Shown: positions 46,579 through 58,487, counted from the first letter of the stretch. The stretch is DNA of 64,000 bases from Bombyx mori (GCF_030269925.1 NC_085109.1:8680001-8744000); one strand, 5' to 3'. Notes: generated by a model not told the origin, from the letters alone. Made by a program: numbers and translations.

Positions 46579-46790
46579 ATGGTATAAATCAATAATGTAC
46601 TTAAAAAATATGTTATATTCCAAGTAAATGTTAACTCTATCTGTATGTAATGAAAAGAAATTACTAATGAATGCATATTTTGATTCGTCAGTGTATTTGC
46701 ATATTCAGAATAACATCTTTGCCGTCCGTGACCACGAAAACTGTTAAGTATACGTAATGTTAAGATTCGAGAGGTTAACTAATATAATAG

Positions 46791-47196
46791 AAGTCGTCGT
46801 GGCCTAAAGGATAAGACGTTCGGTGCGTTCGTGTCGAGCAATGCACCGGTGTTCGAATCTCAGGCGGTTACCAATTTTTGTAATGAAATACGTACTCAAC
46901 AAATATTCACGATTGACTTCTACGGTGAAGGAATAACATCGTGTAATAAAAATCAAACCCGCAAAATTAAAATTTGCGTAATTACTAGTGGTAGGACCTC
47001 TTGTGAGTCCGCGCGGGTAGGTACCACCACCCTGCCTATTTCTGCCATGAAGCAGTAATGCGTTTCCTTAGAACCTTAGAACTTATATCTCAAGGTAGGT
47101 GGTGGCATTCACGTTGTAGATGTCCATGGAATCCGGTAACCGCTTAACACCAGGTGGGCTTTGAGTTCTTCCAGCAAGATAAGCAATAAAAAAAAT
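46791..47196 (+). repeat. Bm1 SINE, nearly full length
   Basis: Complete head (GGCCTAAAGGATAAGACG; B box GGTGTTCGAATCTC), linker and body. About 40 bp are deleted after 'gcgtttcc', and the tail is complete. Confidence 0.92.
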
Positions 47197-47787
47197 CATA
47201 ACAGATCCATTTACCTTGTATCGGCAGACTCGTAATTAATGTGTAAAACGTTCAGCGCGTCGTTAGGATATATACCAAACAATGGGTCTGATCGCTTGAC
47301 TCATCAAGGTCGAAGGTGAAGGCTCTGGGTATCCCTTGACCGCTCCCTGCAGCCTTGCTTTCGACTTGATCAGATAAAAGGGAGCGCCATTGAACATGAT
47401 TGAAGTTACGATGAAACGTAAGCCCGTTTTCATTCAATGAGTCACTAAGTGCAACGCGTCTTTATCATAAACATATTACAAATTTATACTGGGTGCTAAG
47501 AGACCACTTCCGAAAACGAAGACAGACTAATACGATAGTTATTTAGACAAATCTTGTTAATAAGTATATGTCTATCTGCGCCGCGCCCGTGCGTTCGTTG
47601 ATCCGAGCATCAGCTGTTTTTGATTTTGTGTTTCATTGCTGGTTTTTATTTTTAGTAATGGAATATATTTTTTATGAAACTATCGTTTTATTTAACTGTA
47701 CTTACATGATAGAGCGTAAATAATGCTAAAAAAACGTATCAAAATTTTTTTTTTAATCAGGGTCGATTTTTTTCCGTCCCATCCTTA
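47197..47787. other. No recognised gene
   Basis: Nothing nameable seen. Confidence 0.4.
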
Positions 47788-48100
47788 TTTTTTTTCCTAC
47801 CTAGGCTGATAGCCTTGAGAGGATATTTCAACTTCGCCCTAACGTGTAGGTGAGCTTACGGGACTCCAACCGGAGTGTTGATAACATTGACCCTAGCAAG
47901 AGCAGTGCTTCGCAGAATCTACCACCGGATCGGAAACACGACCCACTGAGAAGATCCGGTGAGAAACTCAGTGGGCTGTGTCTATGGGTTAATTCGTTCG
48001 TCGAGCCCTTCGTCGCAAGCGACGGGTTGGACGAGTATGGTGACCGGTGCTTGTAGTACCTAAAAGCACCGTTAATGGATCGGGAGGAACGGATCCTCCA
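47788..48100 (-). mobile_element. Jockey-type LINE, 5'-truncated (family A)
   Basis: Minus-strand 3' end from the last ORF2 codons to the tail. Both pseudoknot stems are present. Confidence 0.85.
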
Positions 48101-48484
48101 CCTAACACCCAGCATAATGGTGCGAATTTCTTTATACATTCACATAAATCGTCGGATCAAATTTACAATGATTAGAGAACGATTTAGAAGGTATGCGAGG
48201 AGTATACCTCAAAATATATTATAAATGGTTGTAGTCGGTGTAGGTCAATGACGCGGGCCACCGTCCTTGTGAACGAACGATCGTATCAATACCATCCATT
48301 AGACAGTCAACATTAGTCTTTGTCACTATTCGAAAAGAAGACACAGATAAACTGGACGGTAATCTCGGCTCGATCGCACAGATGTTCTGTTACGTATTTG
48401 TTCATTTGAAACACATGGTTGAGATGCGCACGCGCAGCGCCGATTGTATCAAGATCGCTCGGGGGCGTTACGAAAACCACTCAC

Positions 48485-48587
48485 CTATCAGATGCCATCG
48501 GCGGAGCACACTTATTATTTCGACTACCCGGTATTTTAATCTTCTTGCTTTGTGTGCCGGTCGATCAGCTAACATTTCGAATCGCAT
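48485..48587 (-). CDS. Weak candidate 5' coding exon
   Basis: On the minus strand an ATG at 48587 opens a 34-codon frame (MRFEMLADRPAHKARRLKYR...) that runs directly into TAG/GTGAGTGG, a strong donor. The other two frames are closed. The patch 48240-48590 has higher GC than its flanks. No upstream promoter or acceptor is evident and I do not recognise the protein, so this may be chance. Confidence 0.22.
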
Positions 48588-48599
48588 TGAAAAATAATG

Positions 48600-50589
48600 T
48601 TGACTAATCCATCTAATCTAACTTTAGCTTATAATCTACTTTATTTGTAAACAAGTATTTTTGGTTCATATCACGAGGTCCGGATTCAGTTCTAGATCTA
48701 TGTCAGTATAATTACATTTTATATTTGAGATCTAGGAGTACTTGTTCTATAATAATATTATGTAGAATAGCAGTAACTCATCACTTTAGAATGCATGGAT
48801 AAATATTTTTTATTGGACGAAAGATCTTCAAAGCGACACGAATTATTTTTAACCATGTTTTTGGTGTAGCTCAGATTTATTTTCATAGAATATTTACAAT
48901 TATTGATTTACTGTTACTAAATATTAATAAAGATAAAGAAAAGAAGAATAAATTATTATGTTCATTACAATTAACATTTTTAAATATTGTTTTTTATTAA
49001 GTAAGATTACAATATCCAGTAGTAAAATTGATCATCGATAATAAAAACTTAACGACGCACGTACACACTAGTTACATTTATCATTTAGTATTTGGAATTC
49101 TCGACCTCTACAAACCAGTTCTTGATTAACACAAAAGAAACATTTTATTCATTCACACTGTAACTTTATCGGGAGTCAGAATCGAGATCTTTTTGTGCAA
49201 CAATAAACCCATTATCGTATGTACGTTGAAGCGCCAATTGTGTTGATGTGTTCTTTATTTCGACTCTCAAGGTGATGTTTTGACGTTGCAATTGGTTGTT
49301 CGACGCTAATCACGCGTTACGGGACTGTAATTAATTTCGAGTTTGATCTTTAAATTGTTATTTGACTTGGAATATTTACTAATCTAAAAGTATGTATTGT
49401 AAATATTAAATCATGAACTACGAATGAATGCTCAGAATATTTTTAAGGCTATAGGTTTAATTTATGGGAGGATAAAATTTGAAATTTTAAGTCAAACTTT
49501 TATTTTAATATTGATTCTGATAATTCACAGGAAAATAATAACACAGTAAAATCTTATATTAGTTATGAGCTCTTGTAAAACTTTCATTTGTGAAATTATT
49601 TACATCATAAACTATAGCGGTTTATTACCAAAAGGAATTAAGCGGATTAATTACGTTACAGCATTAAGACTATAAGAAATTACATGCAAGAATACGCATT
49701 TACTATTGCAGTTAACTGCACCCACAATTATAATAACAATCGTTATTTGGTGCAGAGGACACACCCAGACTCGTTAGCGACTAGCATCTCATGCCTCGTT
49801 TAAGCCGCTTGTAAACTTAAAGCACTCTCTCGTTCTGTTTGATACTGATATCTAAGCAAGAATATCGATTACGTTTTGTGTTTATTTGGCTATTATAACC
49901 TGGTTGGTGGTTTGCGCTTAGTAAATTTAAAAGATCAATGAGTAAAGAGATTGTGATTGATCTGCCGTTGTTTTAATTCAGAATGAAAGCTTGTGGGCTA
50001 GTTCAGGGTCAGATACTCCAATCGAAGGGTCGATCTCGCTAAGTTTTTCTACTGCCTTTAGCTATTTGCTTATTTTTTACTCAAGACATCCAAAAATATA
50101 GGTAGATTTTAAACTTAGTAAAAATACGCAGCTAATTGGACAAGTAAAAAAATAGGCAGCCGCTGTCTTGAGCGAAAGTGATCACTTATCAGTTGAACCA
50201 TGTTTGTCTTTTCTTGTTGTTTTTTTTCTGGAATACCGTACTTACTTTATTATAGTACTCTTTCGGTCAAAGACCGTTCCGTGGTATTTATAAATATAAC
50301 TATCACCATATTGATTAGTGACATGGTCATTTTATGTACTTAACTGGAGCTAGTACTGATGTCGTGTAAACGTTCGTGTCGCCTAACTCCGTTGCGGTCC
50401 TAAGGCTAAGCCTCTATTGCGACAGACCACAAACTCATTGTATGTTAAGCGGGCACTTCATCTTTCACGGCAGGCTTGTGCCTGTGCCGATTTATTAGCC
50501 GACGCGCCCCTCTTGTGACACGAGTATTGCAATGCTAGATCAGTATAGCATGTTTATTTACAAACTTGATTTTAAATATCGAAGTGATT
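48600..50589. other. No recognised gene
   Basis: AT-rich, intron-like. 50370-50530 is GC-richer without a long ORF. Confidence 0.35.
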
Positions 50590-50702
50590 GCGGTCAAGGG
50601 GGGGGAAGAGGTCGACCGAAAATGACATGAATGGAGTGTGTGAATGACGATATGAGACAGAAAGGAGTGAGTGTTGAGATGACGGCTGATAGCTGTGCCG
50701 TC
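50590..50702 (+). mobile_element. RTE-type LINE, decayed C-terminal fragment
   Basis: A frame reads GRPKMT, stop, MECVNDDMRQKGVSVEM. This is a mutated form of the motif 'GRPKKKWIDCVKDDM' at 55036. It is fused directly to a Bm1 3' fragment at about 50703. Confidence 0.6.
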
Positions 50703-50836
50703 CCCTTGTACTGAGACCTTAGAACTTATATCTCAAGGTGTTTGGCGCATTTACGTTGTAGATCTTTATGGGTTTCAGTAACCACTTAACACTAGGTGGG
50801 CTGTGAGCTCGTCCACACATCTAGTCAATAAAAAGA
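50703..50836 (+). repeat. Bm1 SINE, 3' half
   Basis: Starts at TGTACTGAGACC and is complete to AATAAAAAG. Confidence 0.8.
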
Positions 50837-50879
50837 ACCCACCTAGTGGGATAAGGTGGAGAAAAAGAGAGAGTAGCGA

Positions 50880-51075
50880 TTGCACTCAAATGGATAAAAC
50901 GCCTGATGTCTTCGTATCGAGCGATGCTACGAATGACTTTGATGATGAAAGACAAACATCGTGTAATAAATTGAAAACCCGAAAAATAATTAATGTAAAT
51001 ATGTTTAATTACATTTGTGGGCTCCGGTTAACATTTAACGTCAGGTGTGCTGTGAGCTAGCTCCCTTATATTAAA
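50880..51075 (+). repeat. Bm1 SINE, old copy with central deletion
   Basis: Head remnant ('aaatggataaaacgcc', 'cgtatcgagcgatgc'), linker ('acatcgtgtaataaa') and tail ('gtgggctccggttaac', 'gtcaggtgtgctgtgagc'), with the body missing. A further body-like relic in minus orientation lies at about 51110-51240. Confidence 0.55.
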
Positions 51076-51240
51076 ACAAACAAACAAAAAAGGTATACTG
51101 TAATATGGATATCCTACCTTAAGACATGAGGTCAAAATTTTGAATAGTTAACGACTGTCTGTCCTACTCTGCAAAGCAAAAAGAACGACTGGTTTTCTGC
51201 AGAAATAAGCAGGGTACTTGTGGATTTTCAATGTGTTCAG

Positions 51241-51868
51241 TCACCGATAAAAGGGTTAGCCGTTATTGTGGATGATGTTATGATGTCATTACAACTGGAA
51301 CTGGAATTAATATTAAGACAAGAAAGGAACATGCAACAATTAAGACACGTTGGTATTGCTAAGTCCGAAACTTTTCACAGTACTTAAAGAAATTAGATGG
51401 GAGTCCTATTTCTCTGTTGGATTCTAAAGCCTTTAGAAGCTTTTCAAAACATAACTATGGATTTAGGTATTTAGAAAATTTCATTTGGAGTATAGAATTA
51501 CATAAATCGCTTTACATACTGTTCCTTCTTATTCTTCGGACCATGACACAGCCAGATAGAGCCTATCTCTAAGCCTCGTGTCTGATTGAATTAAAGGCCG
51601 TTGTCAATGTGGTGATAACGGAATGTGTGTCGCGAAACGGCGTATACGTTGAAGAAACATAGATTAGATAGCCGATACGAATGGTTGATATTTGGCTCAT
51701 TGTTAGTTTTTTGATTTCGATTGATTTAGTTGCATAGATTTCAGTTAATAATTTATTTTAGAGGTTCAAGACAAAAAAGATAAAAATAATATAATAACAA
51801 GTGAAGGTCTAAAAATCACTAATGTTTTTATTGATACATTGGCTTAGTAAAACTATAATAATATTTTA
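51241..51868. other. No recognised gene
   Basis: Nothing nameable seen. Confidence 0.4.
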
Positions 51869-51985
51869 GGCAGCAGCTTGGCTCTGCCCCTGGCATTGCT
51901 GAAGTCCATGGGCGACGGTAACCACTCACCATCAGGTGGGCCGTATGCTCGTCTACCTACAAGGGCAATAAATATATATATATAA
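51869..51985 (+). mobile_element. 3' tail of another lepidopteran retroelement
   Basis: GGCAGCAGCTTGGCTCTGCC at the start, then GGTAACCACTCACCATCAGG, 'tgggccgtatgctcgtc' and 'gggcaataaa' with a TA-rich end. Its last 50 bp align with the Bm1 tail. From memory this end is common in Lepidoptera. It is probably the 3' end of a LINE or SINE that shares its RT-recognition tail with Bm1. Confidence 0.6.
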
Positions 51986-52994
51986 TCTTAATAACAAATT
52001 TTTTAAGGCATTTTCTTTCGGAGTCCTAACGTCGCATACCGATTTCAACATGCAATTTTAACAAAGTGCAAACCTTTACCTATGACCCAAACACGTGCTG
52101 AGCTCATTCAGATTGGTCGAATGAAAACGAATACTTATCGTTTCGCAACACCTTGCCTTATGTGCCTCTTTTATTACCACCAAAACATGCCCCGGGGAGT
52201 GTAGAGGCTTGAAATATTACTATTGTGATAAAATGAGTTTGTTATCTGGCCTTTCTGTCTAGTATTGTAAGGAAATAATGTTCTGATTTTCTATACTTAT
52301 TTTCGTACTATTTTGCAGGATAAAATAAATGCGAGGACGGTTAAAGTTTATTGTAAAAGCTTCCCCTATGGTATTTTGTCAGAGAATTTTCGTACATGCA
52401 TATATAAGTATGTATATCGGTGTACGATCATTCCAATTATGAGTGACACTAATAATGATTAGAATAATACAAAAGATAGCCGTGGCACACATTATTAGGC
52501 AAATCTAATTCTCCAATCAAATAATTCAATCAGTCAATGTACCGCCGAGAATTATTTGCAGCCAAAACATTAACGGCAAGTCATTTAACCGCGTGCATTA
52601 TATTTCTTGCGTGACTGTTTCCAGTATAATATCCGAGGAAATGCGATCACGTACGGCCTTCGACCGTAGGTACTGTGACAACGGCGAACATGCTTCGTAT
52701 TGTTCTATGACATTTCAGCTTTACTAATGACAAGCAATTTCGATTTTGAAACAACATATCTTGATATTGTCTTTTAATTTGACCTAAATCGATTGTGACT
52801 CGGAATTAGAATATTACGGTGCACGCATAATGTTTGATAGCTTCTTAAATTGACTTTTGGTGTGTGACATCCTTGACAACTTATCGATCGTACGATCTAT
52901 GTTGTGATTTGAATCAATATACACAGGCAGATGACAAGAAATTGAGAACAATACATTATTCGGTTTCCTGGGCGAAAAAAGAAAAGTTATATTG
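51986..52994. other. No recognised gene
   Basis: Nothing nameable seen. Confidence 0.4.
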
Positions 52995-53250
52995 ATGTGA
53001 TTACTGGTGGTAGGACCTCTTGTGAGTCCGCGCGGGTGGGTACCACCACCCTGCCTATTACTGCCGTGAAGCAGTAATGCGTTTCGGTTTGAAGGGTGGG
53101 GGAGCCGATGTAATTATACTTGAGACCTTAGAACTTATATCTCAAGATGGGTGGCGCATTTACGTCGTAGATGTCTTTGGGTTCCAATAACTACTTAACC
53201 CAGGTGGGCTGTGAGCTCGTCCTCCCATCTAAGCAATAAAAAAAATGTGA
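52995..53250 (+). repeat. Bm1 SINE, head-less, with target duplication
   Basis: The element (53001-53244) starts TTACTGGTGGTAGGACC and ends in A. It is flanked by the 6-bp direct repeat ATGTGA (52995-53000 and 53245-53250), so it inserted in head-less form. Confidence 0.9.
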
Positions 53251-53949
53251 AATGGTTTTAGTTTTTTAGTTTGGGCGATGATAGATTTATAGCACTTCAC
53301 AAAACTGTCTGGTATGTTGGAGGTAGGTGCTATTAAATCCTATCAAGCCTTTAGGAATAGGTCTACGTGACGCATACGCCTAGCCAAAGTGACCGAAATA
53401 TTGAATGACAATAGAAACGTCTTCTTTGTTTAGATTCATTCAAGGGTAACAGCTTACAAATATCAAGCGTGCTAAGCTCTCGGCTTTTATCTTCTCATCA
53501 CGTCGGATGTCAAACCGGCTGTCAAACGAGCTGTCATAGAGTCTTGTCCGATGCTTCGTTCACACTCCCAGAGAGTACCGATTGGTGCTTGAGGCTGCAG
53601 ACGAATCCGACGTATCGTCAGTCGATTGAATTCTTTCGAACTTGTGCGTTACAACGGCGAGTGGAAACGAGGCTTCGAAGATGACAAGTTAGATGGCATC
53701 CGAAATGTAACTGCTCGGATCCAGCAGGCATGCGGTTTGATGTACGCGCCCACGGTTTGTATGGATTATGTTACATACGAAATTATTTGGTAATGGAATT
53801 GTGACATTTGTCCAACTAACGGATTGAGTTTGGTGTAATACAGTGCAAGAAGCGCTTTGAACAGTACTCTTGCTTCGCATGTGATTGAGTCTCTCTTACA
53901 AGTAATACCTTTATACAAAGTGCTTAGAGGTTCTATTCCTTTAAAGTAG
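53251..53949. other. No recognised gene
   Basis: 53480-53720 is GC-richer with a 71-codon plus ORF but no motif. Confidence 0.35.
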
Positions 53950-54389
53950 GAAGTCAACCTGGCCTAAAGGATAAGACGTCCGGTGCATTCGTGTTGAGCA
54001 ATGCACCGGTGTTCGAATCCCAGGCGGGTATAAATTTTTCTAATGAAATACGTACTTAAATTTCCACGATTGACATCCACGGAGAACGTACAAACAACAT
54101 CGTGTAATAAAAATCGAAACTGCATATAATTTGCGTAATGTTTGGTGGTGGGCGTCTTGTGAGGCCGCACGCGTAGGTACCATCACCTTGCCTATTTCAG
54201 TCGTGAAGCAGTAACGCGTTTCGGTTTGAAGGGTGGAGCAGCCGTTGTACTGTAAAAACTGAGACTTTAAAACTCATGTCTCAAGGTGGGTGGCGATGTT
54301 TACGTTGTAAATGTCTATGGGCTTGGGTAACCACTTAATACCCGGTGGGCCGTGAGCTCACCCACCTATCTTAGCAATCAAAAAAATAC
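53950..54389 (+). repeat. Bm1 SINE, full length
   Basis: Head with A box (TGGCCTAAAGGATAA) and B box (GGTGTTCGAATCCC), linker, body and tail are all present, with scattered substitutions. Confidence 0.93.
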
Positions 54390-54990
54390 TAAATTGAACA
54401 TCAAAAATATATTGTAAGCTCTGCTTATTATAACCACTCTCAGCTGTAACGGATTTATGTGTATTCGTTTAGACTCAGAATAACCTCTACAATCATTACA
54501 TAAAAGTAATGAAAATTAGCAAAAAACTGTCTATAATTTTAACGAACCACAGCTTACACTCAGGATTAGCGTGCACGATTTCTTTTATCTTCTATCAGCG
54601 TCCAATCGACTTTATCGTACATTGTTGGTCAATTGGGCGCCATAATATTTAATTAAACGTAAGCCTGGCGAGATATCTCATTACGCTTTTAATTAAACGA
54701 CAGGTAATAGACATTTAGCTTTATTTTATATGTCTAATACAATAATTACGTTCCCTTGTCATAATGTAGTGTAAAACTTTCTAGAAGGAAGCAATCATTC
54801 TGTTTTTTTATTAGCATCTGAAACACTTTCCAAAGCGTTGTTACTTAAATTTATTGATAGTGAGAGGGTGATATGAATTAAATGTATTGTAATTCTGAGA
54901 TAGGATCGCGAGCTGTGTGAGGCATTTCATTTTGGATACGATTAGATCAAGACTATTTTCCTTCTTAAATTAAAATTAAATGATGTTATT
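54390..54990. other. No recognised gene
   Basis: Nothing nameable seen. Confidence 0.4.
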
Positions 54991-55245
54991 AATTATTAGA
55001 GTAGATATGAAAATGAAAATGAGGTTGGTAAGAGAGTGTTAACTATGAATGTGGAAGGATATAGAGGAAGAGGTAGACCTAAGAAGAAATGGATAGATTG
55101 TGTGAAAGACGATATGGGTAAGAGGGGAGTGAGCGAAGAAATGGTATATGATAGAAGAGTATGGAAAGAGAAAACATGTTGCGCCGACCCCAGGCGACTG
55201 GGAGAAGGGCAGGATAATGATGATGATGAATTATTAGAGTAGATA
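54991..55245 (+). mobile_element. RTE-type LINE, 5'-truncated, with 17-bp target duplication
   Basis: The direct repeats AATTATTAGAGTAGATA (54991-55007 and 55229-55245) flank a 221-bp insert. The insert is open in one frame: GKRVLTMNVEGYRGRGRPKK, then WIDCVKDDMGKRGVSEEM, WKEKTCCADPR and an acidic GATGATGA-type tail. Basic GRGRPKKxWxDCVxxDM is the C-terminal signature of RTE-clade ORF2 proteins in insects. The lack of stops suggests a recent copy. Confidence 0.85.
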
Positions 55246-55869
55246 GGTAATGAGTTTTGTTTTAGGATTTTGACATTTTTGCATTTTTTGTATTCTAGAA
55301 AAATTAAATGAATTGAAATGAGATTGAATTCATTAGTTCATTTAGTTTTACGATTTTACATTAATGCAATTTTTAATAGAAGACAAAGGTTTTTCATTGA
55401 TTTACAAATACATGGTTTGTGTGGGTTAAAGAAATGGTAAACACTAATAAAAAAAATACATTTACGGTATAATTCTGCGTATTTTATGTTCAACACATTA
55501 TTCCCAACGTTTCGAAGACTTTCCAGTTAACTGTCACTCACGGACGACTAAGGTACTATTTGACATTTCAATAATGTCCTAACGTAAACGAGAAGTTAGA
55601 CGAAATTAAACCGTAAAAGTATTTTCAATTATGTCTAATATTCGCGGAACCAGAAGTAAATACTAGAAATCTAATTGCTTAAATATAATCTTACCTAATT
55701 TGTTATTCAAGACTACGAAACAACTAATGAAACATTGAAACATTTAAAACTTTTAAAGTACTGAATATCAAATTAAATAGTAGACGGACAGGTGACAATG
55801 TATATATAAGCTTGAATTTAAATTGTTACTAGAACCAATAGACACTGCAACGTGAAAGGCATCATTCAC
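55246..55869. other. No recognised gene
   Basis: AT-rich, intron-like. Confidence 0.4.
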
Positions 55870-55921
55870 CTTCCAAATTAGCTTCATTTGCGTTGGAGTC
55901 ACTAGTATCCTGGTCCTCACA
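55870..55921 (-). CDS. Candidate internal exon of a host gene
   Basis: The minus strand has a strong acceptor (TTCTTTTCGTCTTTCAG) ending just before 55921 and a donor GTGAATG after 55870. The 52-bp exon reads CEDQDTSDSNANEANLE in phase 0 with one base left over. A second open phase (VRTRILVTPTQMKLIWK) would end in phase 0, which fits the entry phase of 24709-24781. The acidic, Ser/Asn-rich reading looks more natural, in which case another exon must lie between the two. I do not recognise the protein. Confidence 0.5.
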
Positions 55922-56300
55922 CTGAAAGACGAAAAGAACTAACGAGAGGAATAGGTGAAGGCGGTTAGTGATCAAAACGCTCCTTAACACGTTGACTGAT
56001 ATGTAGGCCACCAGTTCCCTACGTGGCGCACTGAAGTAATTATGTCGATTTCTGTTACTAAGTGCCTGAATTGCATAACTTTGCCTTCTTTTGTTTGTTA
56101 TTGTATGTTTTTTAGTCTTGTAGGTCTCTGAATCAAACGGGTATCCGTAAATGGATTCCCCAGCGTTAAAAAAAAGGTCTCTTAAAAATAGATTCGTTTT
56201 CATTATCTTCGGATTTGTCTCTCCCAGAGCCTACTAGTTATTCCGGTGCCTTAGTAAGAAGATCAAAGAGAGAAATCGACAAATCGCAATCAAAAACAGT
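55922..56300. other. No recognised gene
   Basis: The open minus frame here (up to 56203) is probably intron upstream of the exon at 55870. Confidence 0.35.
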
Positions 56301-56727
56301 TATGCGACAATTCAGTTCTAATTATTTTATTACTCTATATCGGAAAACGTGGCCTACACGATTTTATGGGTCAAATGCCGGTCATAGTTCTCGTCCGGTC
56401 ATCGTTCTCGTCGAACCCGTCGCTTGCGACGAAGGGCTCGACGAGTAAATTAACCCTCAGACACAGCCCACTGAGTTTCTCGCGGGATCTTCTCAGTGGG
56501 TCGCATTTCCGATCCGGTGGTAGATTCTACGAAGCACGGCTCTTGCTAGAGTTCGTGTTAGCAACGTCATCAGCTTTGAGCCCCGTGAGCTCACCTACTA
56601 GTTAGCCTCTCAAGACTATCAGCTTACGTAGAAAAAAAAGGTCAAATGATTATGCGACAATTCAGTTCTAATTCTTTTATTACTCTATATTCGAAAACGT
56701 GGCCAACACGATTTTATGGGTTAAATG
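56301..56727. repeat. 77-bp tandem repeat split by a retroinsertion
   Basis: 56301-56377 and 56651-56727 are near-identical 77-bp units starting TATGCGACAATTCAG and ending in TCAAATG/TTAAATG, differing at a handful of positions. A family A jockey fragment lies between them. Confidence 0.85.
56378..56639 (+). mobile_element. Jockey-type LINE, 5'-truncated (family A), with 9-bp target duplication
   Basis: Contains the last ORF2 codons, stop, 3' UTR and A tail, flanked by GGTCAAATG (56369-56377 and 56640-56648). Part of the distal 3' UTR is deleted and one base of stem 2 is mismatched. Confidence 0.85.
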
Positions 56728-57606
56728 AAGTGCATGTCATTTTCGCATTAGCAAGAGGCAGATCGTTGTAACCACTTGTGCGGCCTTAAAATACGCCATT
56801 TCAAACGCAACTTCGCAAATAAAAACTCCTTCATCGTTTTTTTTTTTTTTTTTTATATTAGAAGTAATTCTTAGACAAGCGCTTTGTACGTAAGTCCTAA
56901 TTACCATGGAACACTTATGGCATACGATCTTAATCTGGTTAGAGTAGTCCTAATTCTAGCATAGCTTATCTTAAACGTTTAAAACAAAGGTTGTTTCGAT
57001 CAAAACGATTGATACCGTTTAACCATTAAAGTAAGTAGCGGCTTCCCGTTACACCGTACTCCTCAATAGTTAAGCGCGTCTCAATCAGCTATTATTATCA
57101 AAGGAAATGACTAATATAAGTGTTCGGTAGCAACACTGAAGATGGTGTTAAGAAATAATTACAGTACGTCACGCCTCTTCTGATTGCTTTTCGTAATCGA
57201 TCATAAATCTACATCGATTCCTGGCTTATATTGTACGTTTCGTGTTAGAGATTATAAGTGGATGGGCGTTATTAGTTCAGATATGTAAAATCTTGTAAAC
57301 GTTGATGCTTATCGTTGTTATTAGATGGAAATTCTCTGTTATTTTAATTACATAATATCATTGGGGTCGATTTGATAACAATCAGAGAATTTTAATTCAC
57401 TGTCAATGCGTAGAATACCGTATTTAAAATGGTTGACACAATGAATGTGTATAAAGGTTTTAGGACCGATGAGTCGTTTGGGAAAATAAAGTAATAAAAT
57501 TACTTAAAGTTATAAAAAGAATATTAGTAATAAAATACGGAAGAGCTTTAGTAACTAATTACTGTATTTCTTTTTGCCGTTTATGAAGATTGGAAAACAG
57601 CTCATC
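56728..57606. other. No recognised gene
   Basis: Contains an 18-T run at about 56837-56854, which could be a minus-strand retroelement tail, but no matching body is recognised. Confidence 0.35.
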
Positions 57607-57825
57607 TTTTTTTATTTTATTGCTTTGATGGGTGGATGAGCTCACAGCCCACCTGGTGTTAAGTGGGTACTGGAGCCCATAGACATCTACAACGTAAATG
57701 CGCCACCCACCTTGAGATATCAGTTCTAAGGTCTCAGTATAGTTATAGTTACTCACATGATGGTGAGTGGTCATCGTCGCTCATGGAAGTGAGTTGAGCA
57801 GTGTCAGGTCCACAAGCAGTTGCCT
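57607..57825 (-). repeat. Chimera of Bm1 tail and the 51869-type tail
   Basis: Reading the minus strand, 57825 to about 57750 resembles the 51869-type element (GGCAACTGC..., 'gaccactcaccatcatg'). It then passes at GTAACTATA into the Bm1 3' half, which ends in A at 57607. Confidence 0.6.
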
Positions 57826-58487
57826 ACTGCTAAAGAGCTACCGTCCTCTATTACGATAGTCTATTGCCTTTAACTAATCATGTGTCCTAGTTTGCAGCTA
57901 GAGTAGTGATTATTTCGCCGAAGCGCTACTGTCTCAACATGGCCAGCTGGATTCAAGATGAGCAGCTTTAATGGGTTTTCAACTGCTCACATTGGGTGAG
58001 CTCCGAGGTCGTCTGCCTATCCACGCCAAAAAACCCGTACAGTTACGAATTAACTCGTAATGACATCAAATAAATGTGAATAAGATGATGCACAGATTTA
58101 TGGTAGTATAATTAGAGGTCCAAGTACGTTTTATTGGGTAATTACAACGTATTTGCTGTGCCCCAGAAGGTAATAAAACGCGAAGTCAAGTAACAAAGTG
58201 GCCTAAATGCCGCATGTCTTTGTAATTATTGGTTATTGGATGCGTCGTAATGTTGGTACTTACATCCTCTATTGCTTCATTTGGACAGGAATTGTCGAGG
58301 ACACGTCGGTAAAATTGGACATGGCCGCCGGAAGCTGATTTATTTCTCACGTTCGATTATATCGTTTCCGTACCGGGCGATTTGTAATATTACGGTTCTC
58401 GTTTATAAATATTTTTATCTTATCGATTTTACTTAAGTAAAAAAAAACATTGAAACTCAAAACAAAAAGACAACTTGTTTTTTTTTT
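57826..58487. other. No recognised gene
   Basis: Nothing nameable seen. Confidence 0.4.
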
